Assembly (NCBI RefSeq): GCF_002020355.1
Contig: NZ_MPZV01000002.1
Location: forward strand, 966,686 to 1,030,685
Source of the DNA: Thioclava sediminum
Lineage (GTDB): Bacteria; Pseudomonadota; Alphaproteobacteria; Rhodobacterales; Rhodobacteraceae
Direction of reading: 5' to 3'
DNA length: 64,000 nt
Both the position numbers and the translations under genes were made by a program. Shown here piece after piece: positions 63,925-64,000 of the stretch; the stretch's first letter is position 1, and the number at the start of each line of letters is the position of its first letter. The notes beneath the pieces were generated by a model. It had not been told where the DNA came from. It saw only the letters and a program-made list of their open reading frames with translations, and did no database searches.

Positions 63925-64000
<76 letters not shown>

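Overview
This is a high-GC, gene-dense chromosomal window from an alphaproteobacterium, most likely a member of the Rhodobacteraceae. The evidence is the rpsT-dnaA-dnaN-recF-gyrB order, the nirK/nor denitrification genes with nnrS and nnrU, a Tat-type copper nitrite reductase, TRAP transporters and the very long antisense open frames that high GC produces. The genus is not certain (Thioclava or Rhodobacter-like would fit). The window starts inside an enoyl-CoA hydratase gene and ends one base short of the 5' end of an initiator tRNA gene on the minus strand.

Layout. 1-9.1 kb: replication core (rpsT, dnaA, dnaN, recF, gyrB), with a VOC-fold protein and a LysE-type exporter between recF and gyrB. 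9.4-19.9 kb: denitrification island. nirV-nirK-pazS lie on the minus strand. The regulator nnrR, norCBQD, nnrT, a small membrane protein, nnrS and nnrU lie on the plus strand. Two near-identical FNR/NNR-type boxes sit about 70 bp upstream of pazS and norC. 20.7-29.5 kb: aromatic-acid catabolism locus. A minus-strand set (galB-like, type I extradiol dioxygenase, galC-like, galD-like) is divergent from a DUF1932 dehydrogenase and a LysR regulator with two DNA-binding domains, and a DctPQM TRAP transporter follows.

30.0-43.5 kb: the most unusual part. Minus strand: pxpB, pxpC, an APH-fold kinase, a phospholyase-type class III PLP enzyme, a biotinyl carrier and a biotin carboxylase. Plus strand: a GntR/FCD regulator, pxpA, a divergent GroEL-like protein and a polyamine-type ABC transporter. 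An identical 10-bp palindrome lies at the two promoters on either side of the regulator gene. I read this as an uncharacterised lactam or cyclic amide utilisation system with a dedicated chaperonin-like protein that has lost two ATPase aspartates. 43.7-47.1 kb: accessory stretch with an orphan DUF433 antitoxin-like gene, a DUF3108 protein, an MFS transporter, a truncated gene and an IS3-type scar.

47.1-60.1 kb: myo-inositol catabolic regulon (Hyi-family isomerase, iolB, iolE, iolD, a fused iolC, a Gfo/Idh dehydrogenase, a CUT2 ABC importer, iolG) with a divergent LacI regulator and two identical 16-bp palindromic operators; iolA is not in the window. 60.2-64 kb: an E. coli-type murB coupled to a SufR-like cysteine-rich regulator, divergent from sodB, then fdxA, a flavin reductase, an IS66 scar and tRNA-fMet. 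Small dispersed repeats occur: a 5'-leader element at four gene starts and a GAAGCGG..TTCGYTGCG motif in three non-coding gaps.
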